This document shows, piece after piece, positions 1 to 10,570 of a stretch of DNA of 64,000 nt. Source of the DNA: Xiphias gladius. Its lineage: Eukaryota > Chordata > Actinopteri > Istiophoriformes > Xiphiidae. The translations under genes and the position numbers were made by a program. The stretch is taken from positions 21,461,976-21,525,975 of the forward strand of contig NC_053409.1 of assembly GCF_016859285.1 (NCBI RefSeq). Direction: 5' to 3'. Position 1 is the stretch's first letter. Every line of letters starts with the position of its first letter. The notes below the pieces were generated by a model that was given only the letters and a program-made list of their open reading frames with translations, did not search any database and was not told where the DNA came from.

Positions 1-1071
1 TTGGGATGGGAAATTATAACCGGCTACCAGCTAAATGTACTTAAATCTTTCACTGTGGCTGTCAAGTTCATCAACACTGCCAGCCACTTTATTAGGTCAC
101 CTGCTATCTAGATATTCAGCTCTACTCTAGGAAGGTTTCCGGCCTTGTGGGTAATTGCTGCAGGATGGGGAATTTTCTGTCAGGGCTGCATTTGGAAATA
201 TTTTCTCTGTGTCTTTGGCTCTGCTGAGGTGCAAAGCAAAACATAAAGTAGAATCAACAACTATTCACAAGTAGTTATCAAAAAATGTATTCTTGTCTTT
301 CAGCCCAGATATAATCCACCATATAATTGAAAGCAATGAACTCAACTTTTCAGTCGGACAAGGACGTCACTTCCAGACTCAACATATGGTTTGATTAGTG
401 CCAAAGACTGAAAATATATACACAGTATACATTTACAGTTTTTCTTTAATCCACCAGGGGGATGTAATGTTTTAATTTAATGCAATATGATTTAAAATTA
501 CACTTTTACACAAAACTAATACATATAACATGTTAAGACACGTTTGTATTCTCTGTTAAAATCACTTTGTACGTTATCATTATTTCCACATTGACTTGTC
601 ACTTTTGTACATGATTATAATTAAAAGGTGTTTGTTGTTTTCTGTCACTTTGCTCTGAAGTCCCTCTGTACAGTTGATGCCTTGATGCTGTAAAAATGTT
701 GAAAACAGATTTTACTTTTTCATTGTCTCAACTACTCATTGTGAATTGGGTAAGAGTGGAAAGAGGTGATGACTCACAGGGGTGTTACTGTAGGAATGTG
801 GGCAGGGTCAAAGTTTTGAAGAATGTTTAACTAAAGATTCCCACTTGTTTCAATGACATAAGGCACTTCGCTGTGTATTACCAAGTTCAGACTATTGTGA
901 GCCTTTCTGCATTTGCCCAAGGGGATATAATCAGCAGGGTAAACAATATTTGCATTTTCCATGTTTTGCTTAATTAACATAGTGAGTGATTTAAAAAAAA
1001 AAAATACATAAGCAGAAATCAACTTCATTTCAAAATAAAACATCATAAATAAATATAGATATTTCCTGCAG
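1..1071. other. AT-rich non-coding DNA upstream of the first visible lgals3 exon
   Basis: I see no convincing exon here. The N-terminal Pro/Gly-rich exons expected for galectin-3 are not in this stretch, so they lie left of the window and this is probably lgals3 intron. Positions 72-105 contain a weak match to the tip of a teleost inverted-repeat element (core 'tttattagg', compare 25112-25540). The 71-aa minus-strand ORF near 831-1046 is low in complexity and unsupported. Confidence 0.5.
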
Positions 1072-4000
1072 ATGGTGCCGTATGATCTCCCTCTTCATGC
1101 TGGAATTATGCCACGACTTTTGATCACAGTAGTCGGGGAACCCATACCTGGTGCAGACAGGTATGAACAAGATTCAGCCTCCAGTCCTACTTTCAGTGAT
1201 GCTTTGTGTTTGGGGAAGAAACATAACTGATACCTCATAATAACCCTGCATCAGCCCTAATCCAGATCATGGCAATGTTGTCATCGTCAACATACAGTTC
1301 ACACTGGTCAAACATCCTCATTGTTTAATGCACATCATTAACGCACATCATTATGATCATTTTTATTTAGTTATTTATATTACTATTATTTTATTTTTTT
1401 GCAGGTTCCAAGTCGACTTCATCAAAGGTCAAGACGTCGTCTTTCATTTCAATCCTCGATTTTATGAGCAAACTATTGTTAGAAACTCCAACCTCGGTGG
1501 AAGTTGGGGGCCGGAGGAGCGGGAAGGAGGCTTCCCATTTGTTGAGGGACGGCGTTTTGAGGTAAAGTGTTACGGTCACGGAACTGCGGCAAAGATTAGA
1601 AAACTCAAAAGCTTGAATACGTTATTCATAACTGAGCCTCTCAATGTGAGTGTCTCACACACCAGTGGTTCATCAACACAGGTGTTTTTCACTTTTTCAT
1701 TGTGCTGTGTACAGACTAGACTTGACTTAACATCTCTCCTATAGTGTGTTGTTTTTTTGTTTTGTTTTTTTTTTAAATATTTTTGCCTGTTTATTTATTT
1801 GATGGTTAGATTAAGGGTGTGATAGGCAACAAAGGTCCCAGATTAAACTAGAATTATGGGACTAGTTACACCTTTTTATCAATCATCCTAAATGACTAAT
1901 AGGATAAATGACTAATTCAGGCAAATGTTTGAGCAGGGGAACTTTGTTCCCAGTCGTCAGTCAGCTCGATAGTGATTGCTAGTTGCGTTCTTAACCCTGC
2001 AAGTCCCTGTGTGTCACACAAGACAGTGAACATGAAGACTGTTAGTCATGGGTACATACCTCAGTATACACACAACACCCGGCCCAGTTAAGGTCATGTA
2101 ACGACTTTTCTTACGGTGGCAAGTTTAAATACATTAGTCAGCTGTAACTGACCACACGATCAAATGTTAGACTGACTGTATGAATAGTTCTTTAAGGCAT
2201 CATGTTGCAACACATTTATTTATGAATATAACATGTTAATACTGCCATCTAGAGGATAACGTCCATATTGTCTCAACATCCTGTTATTCAGTCATAATGA
2301 CTATTACATGGCAGACTGCGAAGCCAATAATTAATCCGATTTTTTTTAAATAAATGAGTCATAATCCGGCTTTGTTAGACACTGATGGACTCTGGCAATA
2401 GTGATGAATGAGGCACAGTGGCATAAAGACTTAAAATTAGTTTATAGATATTTAAATGTATTATTTTGTAATTTATTGTAAGTAGTAGTAGTAGTAGTAG
2501 TAGTATTGATGTTGATGTTGATGCACTAGTCGGTGATACTTTATTTAATGAATGAAGAATAAAATGCTCATAAAATTAATTAGAAAAATAACTTAATACT
2601 GCGAACAAGTGGCCTATTTAAAATAGAAAAACACTGTCACGTGAATCAAATGCTCACTAGAAATTCAGCAAATTCAACTTATAAAACTATGAACACAGGG
2701 TGAAGGGCTGGTCTATTTAAGATGCTTAAATATCTGTGCTCATCAGTTCATTAAACTAATTTTAGAAAAATAAAATTACTGAACACTTTGCACGATTGAG
2801 CAAACAGTTCACAAATACTTCCAGAAGGGATCCAGGTCAGCTGGTTTTGCCTTTGCTACCCCGGTCTTTGAGTCCTCAGCTGATTGGTGGTGTCTCAGCA
2901 AAGTCCCGACAGTTTGTATCATTGTTTAGCTACATCATCGTAAACTTTTAGTAACTTTTTTTTTAGCTGTTCCAAAAAAATGAAAGGATATTTTGCTGCC
3001 TTTTCATCTTTACTACTTTACGTATAGACTAGAGAAAAAGCATTGAATTCACTGCGCAGTTTAAAGGCTACCGGCAACTTTTAAATTGGAAATTTTTCTT
3101 GCATGTTATTCAGTGCATGCCGTGAATTAATCTACACAACTTAAATATCGATACGACAACTTTGACCATTCAGTTTTTTGTTTTTTTTAATTGGCTCTCT
3201 TGCATTACATAGGCTTCAGTGATGATTGGATTTTCAGGTGCTTAAAAAAAAATGTATGTAAATTTCATCTGGATTACGCGAACTGCGAATATTCTGTTTT
3301 TCCTCACTTGGAGGAAAAAAGTGGCGGAGCATCATTCCAGTGCGTTCCAGCAGCACTGCTCCTATGCACCTGGGTCCACAGCTGCTTAAATACACATCGG
3401 TGCAACACCATAAATTTCTACCAGACCATGTGTAAATCCTTGTCCTAAACAGTAATGTTGCATTTTAACACCACTGAAAATGGTCACTGGTCAAATGTTA
3501 TTCTTGTAGCCACCAACGTAGCAAATTACTGAGATAGCATCTTTTCAAGGCCACTTTGAAAATGCACACTGATGTGATCAGTTTTGGGCTTAAGGGAAGG
3601 TTGTTCCATAATATAGCATCAGGATAAAAGAATGTATTTTTACCCATCAAACTCCTTTAACCCATTCATATCGATGTGAAAGGGGTGTTAATCTTCCAGA
3701 TCCCCTTCAAACTTAGCTAACAGAGCTTTAAAGCTATAAATTTAAAAAAAATGTTGCGTATTTTGAACTGAAATTTTGCCAAAACAATCTGTCTATTGAA
3801 GCTTGTTGTCATTATGTTGCATTTAGGGCAGCATCTAATGATTATTTTCATTATCCATTAACCAGCAGATTCACAGTTTGGTCTATAAAATAGACCAAAA
3901 CAAAAAGAAAAAATGCTGATCATTTTCCCAGAGCCCAAGGTGACTTCTTCAGTCAATCCCAAACCCAAGAAATTTAATTTGATTTCATGGGAAACAAAAA

Positions 4001-4364
4001 AACAACACAAGCAAATATTTACATTTGAGAATCTGGGACTACAAAAGTTGTGGCCATCTTTACCTAAAAAAGGACTTAATTTATTAATTGATCATCAAAA
4101 TTAAATGGAGATTAATTTTCTGTTGCCTGACTAATTGTTTCAGCTCTAGTTGCGTTTCCCACAATGAGCTGACTTGTCCTGACCGGTGCTGTTTTTCTCT
4201 CCCTGCAGCTGAAGATCCTCGTGGAGGATGACATGTTTAAAGTGGCCGTGGACGGCACTCACCTGCTGGAGTACGAGCACAGAGTCGGTGGGCTGGAGGA
4301 AGTGACGCTGCTGCGGGTCGTCGGAGACGTCATCCTCTACAGCGCAGCCCCGAGCATGATCTAA
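1072..4364 (+). CDS. lgals3: galectin-3, C-terminal carbohydrate-recognition domain (5' partial)
   Basis: Three exons (1072-1160, 1405-1561, 4209-4364) join in frame across GT-AG introns and end in TAA at 4362-4364. They encode almost all of a galectin CRD. It starts with VPYDLPL..G.MPR, as in vertebrate galectin-3, and ends in SMI, close to the mammalian TMI end. The sugar-binding residues are visible: HFNPRF (His, Asn, Arg), then Asn in VRNSN, then W and E in SWGPEE. The protein binds beta-galactosides and acts in cytosol, nucleus and outside the cell. Intron 1 is phase 2 and intron 2 (2.6 kb) is phase 0. The Pro/Gly-rich N-terminal half is not in the window, so the true start is unseen. 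The ATG at 1072 is simply the first codon of this exon. Another galectin is possible but fits less well. Confidence 0.9.
2481..2522. repeat. (AGT)n microsatellite plus short TTGATG repeat
   Basis: About eight AGT units followed by roughly three TTGATG units, inside the lgals3 intron. Simple-sequence DNA, directly visible. Confidence 0.9.
3826..4150 (-). repeat. Inverted-repeat MITE-like family 1, copy 1 (lgals3 intron)
   Basis: It starts 'aatgattattttcattatcc' and includes 'agcccaaggtgac.tcttca' and 'acatttgagaa.ctggga'. It ends in 'ttaattttctgt', followed by 'cagctctag'. The same ordered blocks recur eight more times in the window, in both orientations. Its two ends are related to each other in inverted orientation. 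I recognise it as a very common teleost interspersed repeat without coding capacity; the superfamily is not assigned. It ends about 60 bp before the last lgals3 exon. Confidence 0.75.
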
Positions 4365-5225
4365 ATCTCAGAGCTACAAAACCACACAGTGTACAGGAGA
4401 CCTAGGTCAAACTGTATTTGAAATCCCTTCAAATACTTTGATGCATTTGATGGAATTTGCAAGGCACAATAGTCAGCGAAGTGCAGTCTTTGCCTTCCTG
4501 GCACTTTATCATTTATTACAAAACAGATGGCAGATTAACCCAGGTCTGCTCACTATAATCCTTTTCTTTTCTTTTTTACTGGATGACATCTCATTTTTAA
4601 ACCACTCACAATCCAATATAGTTTATGACATAACAGAACCTAAGTAGTGAATGAAGTGAAGTGCTATTAAAACATATATTAAGGAAATACTAATTTATTC
4701 CTGATGAAAAGATTGTAGGCAAAGTGGGAAAGTGTGACGTGTCCCAAACATTTCATATATTTTCCACTAGTATGCTGTATTTTGTTTACAGTACGTGTAT
4801 GCTTATTATTCTTTCCTTTATATCCAAATCTTGGATAAGCCTTTGTAATGCATGAGAGTGTGATGCTGAAAATCAAGTCGGTCTCCTCTTCACAGTCTTA
4901 TTTCAGTGCTGGCCAACGTACAGCAGGCTCATAATGAAGTTTCTTAAAACGTATTTAAATACAGACTTTGATCTCCTCCTTTGTTCAGTATTAATCCTCC
5001 CGAGCTCGTGGACTGGAGGGGTCGCATAAAGATTTGCAAATTATGATTTCATGTTGAAGTCGACGCTAATTCTTAAAAAAGTGAGGCTCGAATTTAAATA
5101 AAATGTAAAAAAAAAAAAAAAAAAAGGAGGGGGGGTGAATGGGGTCTCTGATTTGTTGCCAAAGATAAAAGTGGTGCAGTATTTTGAGATTGTTTGCTTA
5201 TAAATAAAGGGGCAATGGACAAATA
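4365..5225 (+). other. lgals3: lgals3 3' UTR with two AATAAA signals
   Basis: Downstream of the TAA there are two canonical AATAAA hexamers, at 5097-5102 and 5203-5208. The first is followed after only four bases by a genomic run of about 19 A (5107-5125) and then G-rich sequence. This could confuse 3'-end mapping through oligo-dT internal priming. The real cleavage site is not determinable by eye. Confidence 0.55.
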
Positions 5226-5544
5226 CTGACTGATATTGCTGTTTTATTCAGAATATTGTTTCACGTTTCATGAGCTACCTCATGTAAGGTAATAAGCATT
5301 AGTATAAGCAGAAAGCCAGTCCTCTGTTAGCAGTGAAAATGTCAGGGTTTCTAGGGCGTACCACTGTGTTTGGGACCTATTACACTAATAGAGTGTATGT
5401 CATTGATTGCACTCCCTGTAGTAAATCAGATTTGAGTACAAAAAGGCCTCAGATGGTCGTCCCTGAGACGAAAGGTAACATGTAGTATAATTAACCATGA
5501 CAGAGTCTTTGTAGACCTCTATTTCTGCAGTCTCACTCAGATGG

Positions 5545-5895
5545 TAGGGACAGAATTTGGCATCAACAGCATGAACCCATGGACCCAACCTGCCTTGTGT
5601 CAACAGTCCAGGCTGGTGATTGCGTCGGTGGAGTGATGGGCCCCTTAATACCAATCAATCATCGTCTGAATGCCACAGCCACAGTCACCAGATCTGAATC
5701 CAGTAGAACGCATCTGGGATGTGGTAGAACGGGAGATGGGCAAATGACAAACCTGCAGAAATGATGCGACTCAATCATGTCAACATGGAGCAGAATCTCA
5801 GAGGAATGTTTCCAACATCTTGTGGAATCAACGCCACAAGGAACTGAGGCTGTTTTGGGAGCAAAGGGAAGCTCTAACCAGTATTAGTATGAAAG
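5545..5895 (+). pseudogene. Tc1/mariner-like transposase relic
   Basis: The codons around 5680-5745 read PQSPDLNPVERIWDVVERE. This is the C-terminal DDE-transposase motif of Tc1-like elements, with the last catalytic acid in NPxE. The downstream text matches the usual continuation (an amphipathic stretch, then EECFQ-like and PRR-like remnants) but with frameshifts and stops. Compared with the full-length family that I recall from fish genomes, a large internal piece is missing just before this motif. It is dead DNA between lgals3 and synj2bp, with no intact ORF. Confidence 0.65.
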
Positions 5896-6039
5896 TAAGA
5901 ACTCAGTGAGTGTACAGTGATAATGTAATATAAAAGTTATAATTACTGTAAGTCGTTATAGTGTGTAGTAGTAGTAGTAACACATTATGTGGGACCACAA
6001 TTATTTGCAGTATCTCGCATCTGTGCTCTCTGATTTTGT

Positions 6040-6225
6040 AATTCAAAGGTCAGCCTGCAGTTCCGTCTCAGCCCATCGGGGGGCAGCACGACCACAAACT
6101 ACCGACTGTGCCGGAGGAAGCAAATCGAAACTCCTCAATGAGTTCACCTTCAGATAAATAGTTTGTCCCCCCCCTCCCCTGCCTTTCTCTGGAGACCTAT
6201 TTTAATCGTTTGGTGTCTTGACAAA
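6040..6225 (+). promoter_or_regulatory. synj2bp: synj2bp proximal promoter / 5' UTR
   Basis: A locally GC-richer, CpG-containing stretch sits immediately before the synj2bp ATG and continues into the first intron to about 6440. There is no TATA box at a convincing distance. The transcription start cannot be fixed from sequence alone. Confidence 0.45.
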
Positions 6226-9200
6226 ATGAATGGCTCTCTGCACTCCTCGTCCAGCGTGGTGGACATAAAACTGAAGCGGGGACCGGCAGGTAAGAAGATA
6301 ACTTAACGGGCGGTTAGCAGGTAGCTAGCTACGTAGCAGCAAAAATCAACGTTCCCAAGCTAAGTTTGTATCCCCAAGCTAAAGGCTGATTGGCGAATCA
6401 AAAATTAACAAAACCTCGCCCCCACATGAGTTGTCGTTTACTGCAAACAAAAAAACGAGGTCGTGGAAGCCGTTGAGCTCTAACAACTCAGTTTAACTTA
6501 AAAAAAAAAGAGACATTGATTTTTGCACTTCGACGATGTGTTAAAATCGTTAAAAGTAACGGCCTGTCAAACTGACAGGCTGTTTCTTCATTGAAGCCAA
6601 TGGCGCTGGACAGTTCACACAGTTTATTTAGCTCAAAGAGAGAGTAAGGTCTGGTTTACACCTAGAAATTGTTATGTAACATTTAGTGAACTTGCTTTTC
6701 TTTTAGAGTAGCAGTACAGTGTTGGAAGGGTTTCTCATGTACTTTGATCCACTGAGATATGTGTCGTGATCAGATCAACAACCTCTGCCCTGTTAACAAT
6801 GGGATTTGTGCCTGTTGAATTTTACACAAAAACCCTCTCTCATGCCAGTAAATGCTTTTTTTTTTTCTTTTTTTTTTTTTTAAAGGCTTGGGCTTCAATA
6901 TAATTGGGGGCGTGGACCAGCAGTATGTTGTGAATGACAGTGGCATATATGTGTCCAAAATAAAAGAAGATGGAGCTGCAGCGTTGGATGGAAGACTCCA
7001 GGAGGGGGACAAGATCCTGGCGGTAATTAATGTTGACTCTTATCCAGGAGTTGCAGCTTGTAGAGGACGATGCTTGTGTCACCTCCACAACCTTTGCATA
7101 GTTCTGGTCTCACAAGATCCCCGGGTGAAAGCACACTAAATTTCACTTGTTATTAGATTATTTATCCACTGATTGAAACATGGGCAGAGTTTTGGAGGTT
7201 CCTCAACAAAAAAATAAATAAAGATTGTGAATGCTGTTACCTGTATTAAATGCATTTACAGTATATCAGTCTAGTAAGTAACAAATCATGAAGAAATTGG
7301 TCATTGTGATTTCCATAATAATAGTAGCATATCAAGAAAGTAAATGCAGTTTTTGTGCTGCATTATTAAAGCACTAACCCACCTTAAAATCCCATTTAGT
7401 TTCCTTGAGACTTGATAGATAAGTTTATATTGCATCTTTTACAGCCTCATCTCTTATTGCAGGTAAATCCTAGTGCCTTTTAATCAAATCAGACATGAGA
7501 TATTTTATCACCTGATAAACATGAAGAGACGGTGACACTCTCCGGTCTTGATTAGTGTCTGTGGCCTTCCTCTCAGGCTGCATACAGCCCCAACAGCCTC
7601 CCAAGGGCGGCCTGTATGTAGCCTGAGCGGCGAAAAGCCCCAGAAAAAAAGGACAGCAAGTCAATTTCCTTTTACTGTTAAAGTTTACTGCTTGAAGCAT
7701 ATGTTAATAATTGAAGCTAAGATGAAGGTATCAACGATTTTGTCAAATCTAGTGTTTGACAGCTAGATAGTCAGAGGACATTGTTTAGATAGAGCTTACT
7801 GAGTAAATTCAGTAAACTTCGAAAAGTCCTCAGTGGAAATTGCAACCTTAAAAATTGATTAGTTAAGTAAAGTTTTTGTTTCGTGTGGGTCGTATACCTT
7901 AGATCAATGGTGTCAAGCTGGAGGATCGGACACATAAAGCTGCAGTGGAGTTGTTCAGAACAGCAGGGGAGGACGTGGAGCTCCGTGTTCTGAAAAAGGT
8001 AGGAGGCACGATGCTTTAAATACCCTCTTCCAAGTGTTCAAATGTTTGTGTGGTTTGTTGTTTTTTTTGGTTCGTATTTATTTTGTCAGCAGTTTGGAAT
8101 TTTTTCTCAACTTTTAATTTTAATTGTTTTGTCCACCAGAATGGAAAATTGTCTTAAGGTCACCACTCCATTAAAGCAGCACAAGAGAAATCAGCATATA
8201 AAACACAGTAACGAAACACCATTAAAGTAAAAATCATAGTTCACTAGTTAAAAATAATTGAATAAAAATAATTAGAGTTTAAAACGGGAATATTTTTTCG
8301 GATTTAAAATGCTGATTGCAATTGGAGTTAAAGATTTAATTAAATATATATTTGGTTGCCGAACACACGTCTAAGCTCTGAGACGTCATGTCACCTGATA
8401 TCAGTGAACCATGTCTGGCTAAGGATTACAGGTAAAGTCAGGGCAACATCCAGTTTCCACATTTTGTGCCACTGTATTTCCTCTAGGCAGTAGTGCTCCG
8501 CATTTCCACATTTCCTCATAAAATTAATTCCACTGAGCACCTGATACTAATTCACTGCTGCCGCACCATGAGAGAAGATGTAGTGTTCTGCTAAGAACAA
8601 CCAGATGGAGGTCTGCTACACTTCAGCAACAAAGCACTGTGTCTGTAAAACTGTAAAACTAAGCCATATATATGGACCTTTTTCTTTGTGGTATAAAAAA
8701 AAATGCATTTTTATTCTTCCAGTGCTGTAATGCTACTTGTGCTGTCTTTGGGTTCACTAGCGTTTTGCCAGCGAGTTGAACCCATGCTTCCAGTCGCAGT
8801 CGAACTTGTCTTGGCTTCTTCTTTTTTTCGTATCTGCTTTTGGTTTGGTGAAGTTATCAGAATGAATAAAACATTTTTGGAAGCAGGTTTGGCGAGTCCA
8901 GCCGTTTATAGAAAGATCTCACGCACTGGTGTTTAGGAGACTAAGTGATCAGTTCAGTTTTCGGGGAAGGGAGTTTGAAAATTTTTCCATCTTTGCGCTT
9001 TCAGCGATGCTCTTAAAATACACCCCACCCCCCTTGGTATTTTATGTATTTTCTATTCAGGCAGGAGAAATTTTATTAACATGCAACTGTTTGTCTGAGA
9101 GCAGAAGAAGAGAACTTCAAGAGTTTTGTGTTTGGATCAGGAGACAGAAGCATTAATAATGACATGCCAATCACTGCCAAACTGCAACCATGTTAATTTA

Positions 9201-10197
9201 AGAAGTGATAGTATCAGTGTCCACAGTTGCTATGTTAACCATTGCATTCAGTACGTTTAACAACAAAATAATTAGTTAAAGATAAACTCTTTCAATTTGA
9301 CATGTGGTTTAAAGCTCTGTCAAAGTAAGGGGACCTCAGAGTTAATGAATTTGTCCAACCTCAGGTTTCAAGTAATGTATGTGCAAGCTGATTTTCTTGC
9401 AGTACGGGCATTAACTGAAGCCAGTGGCGAAATCAATTCTTGTGCTATGTAGGTATGCTAAAAGTAAAATCAAGCGCTCGTGACTTGTAATTGGCTAAAA
9501 CATACAGAAACCCCCTGTGTTTTCAATTTGATTAATCACTCCTTAAAAGATTTATTGAAAATGAAAATAGAGCTGCAACTCTGAGTCGATTAATCCATTA
9601 GTTGATCATCAGAAAATTGGCAACTATTTTGATGATTGAATAATCATTTTAGTTATTTTTAAGGCAAAAAACGTTGAATATTTGTGGCTTGTCAAATTGG
9701 ATGATTTGATGTTTTTCTTTGTCACACATGATAGTAAACTGAATACTCTTGGGTTTGGGACTGGTGGTCAGACAAAACGAGACATTTGATAATGTCACCT
9801 TAGTCTGTGGGAATTTCTAACAGACGTTTTCACAATTTAATGAAATTAAGTAGACAAAACAATTGATTAATCACAAAAATAATCAGCAGATGAATCGATA
9901 ATGAAAACGATCGCTACTTGCAGGCCCAACTCAATGTTTGTCCAACAATGTAATCCAGACTTTAATAGATAACAACCAGTGCATTTCTGTATAAATGTCC
10001 CCTCCAGTGCAGCTTTTAATGCTTATTTTTGTTTTCATATCTGTGTCTTGCAGTCGCCCCTTCACATGAACGGACCCTCGGGCTCGCAACCCGAACACCA
10101 GTCTCCTGTGTTTTCTCTGGGAATACTGGCTGCTTTAGCGGGAGCTGCCATCCTCTTTTCGTTCATTTACATGCGGCACATTAGGAAACACTTCTAA
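6226..10197 (+). CDS. synj2bp: synaptojanin-2-binding protein (OMP25), PDZ tail-anchored protein
   Basis: Exons 6226-6289, 6886-7022, 7903-7998 and 10054-10197 give 146 aa, against 145 aa in human. The start MNG fits the human start, and no upstream in-frame start is needed. One PDZ domain spans about residues 13-100. Its carboxylate-binding loop GLGF is at 22-25, followed by the family signature [21 protein letters not shown] hydrophobic segment at about 118-139 is followed by the short basic tail RHIRKHF, which is the tail anchor for the mitochondrial outer membrane. In mammals the protein binds C-termini of partners such as synaptojanin-2A and activin receptors. All joins are in frame with GT-AG borders; introns are phase 1, 0 and 0. 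Nothing is broken. Confidence 0.95.
7999..10053 (+). other. synj2bp intron 3
   Basis: A 2.05-kb intron. Two small adjacent ORFs (8703-8936, 8929-9156) have no recognisable domain and are not supported as genes. The last third is occupied by one copy of MITE-like family 1. Confidence 0.6.
9570..9935 (+). repeat. Inverted-repeat MITE-like family 1, copy 2 (synj2bp intron 3)
   Basis: It begins 'agagctgcaact', continues through 'cagacaaaacgagacatttg' and 'caccttagtctgtggga', and ends '...gataatgaaaacgatcg'. It is the reverse orientation of the copy at 3826-4150. Only about 120 bp separate it from the last synj2bp exon. Confidence 0.75.
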
Positions 10198-10570
10198 CCA
10201 AGCCGGTGATGTCTGTATGTTATCGTTGAGATCAAAAACTTTGTTAAAGGCCAAAGAATTGAAAGAGGGAAAAAAACAGTAGACCATATTTTTTGATTAG
10301 TAGGTGTTGGAGTCACTGATGAGTTCGTCCATCTTCATGTTTATTATGTGATTAATGGTAGCTTCTCGACACCCTTCCTATGCAAAAGGATGCTCTCTTT
10401 CCACAGAGATTATTTCTAATAGATAATTTTGCGATGGTAAGGAGATGAAGAAGGATGTACACATGACATTCCTGCTGCTGGGCTGAGCTGGGCTGAGCTC
10501 AGGCAGAAACAAACGGCTTCCCAAACACAGCGATTGTATGCAGAAAACTAATAAAGCCTTGGGTCAACTC
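10198..10570 (+). terminator. synj2bp: synj2bp 3' UTR and polyadenylation signal
   Basis: The stop TAA at 10195-10197 is followed by a short 3' UTR with a canonical AATAAA at 10550-10555. This is the only clear signal near the stop. Confidence 0.65.

Larger units (their letters stand above)
1562..4208 (+). other. lgals3 intron between the last two coding exons
   Basis: A 2.6-kb intron, mostly AT-rich and without a recognised gene. It holds an (AGT)n microsatellite at 2481-2505 running into a TTGATG repeat, and one copy of the ~330-bp inverted-repeat family near its 3' end. An 85-aa ORF at 3191-3448 has no recognisable domain. Confidence 0.7.

Noticed and set aside
1328..1404. Apparent N-terminal extension of the lgals3 exon (Met-initiated ORF from 1328)
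   Set aside because: This part is intron. A clear acceptor (TTTTTTTGCAG) ends at 1404 and the upstream exon joins in frame at 1160.
8703..9156. Two adjacent small ORFs in synj2bp intron 3
   Set aside because: No domain, no homologue recognised and no acceptor/donor pair that would keep the synj2bp frame. The protein is complete at 146 aa without them.
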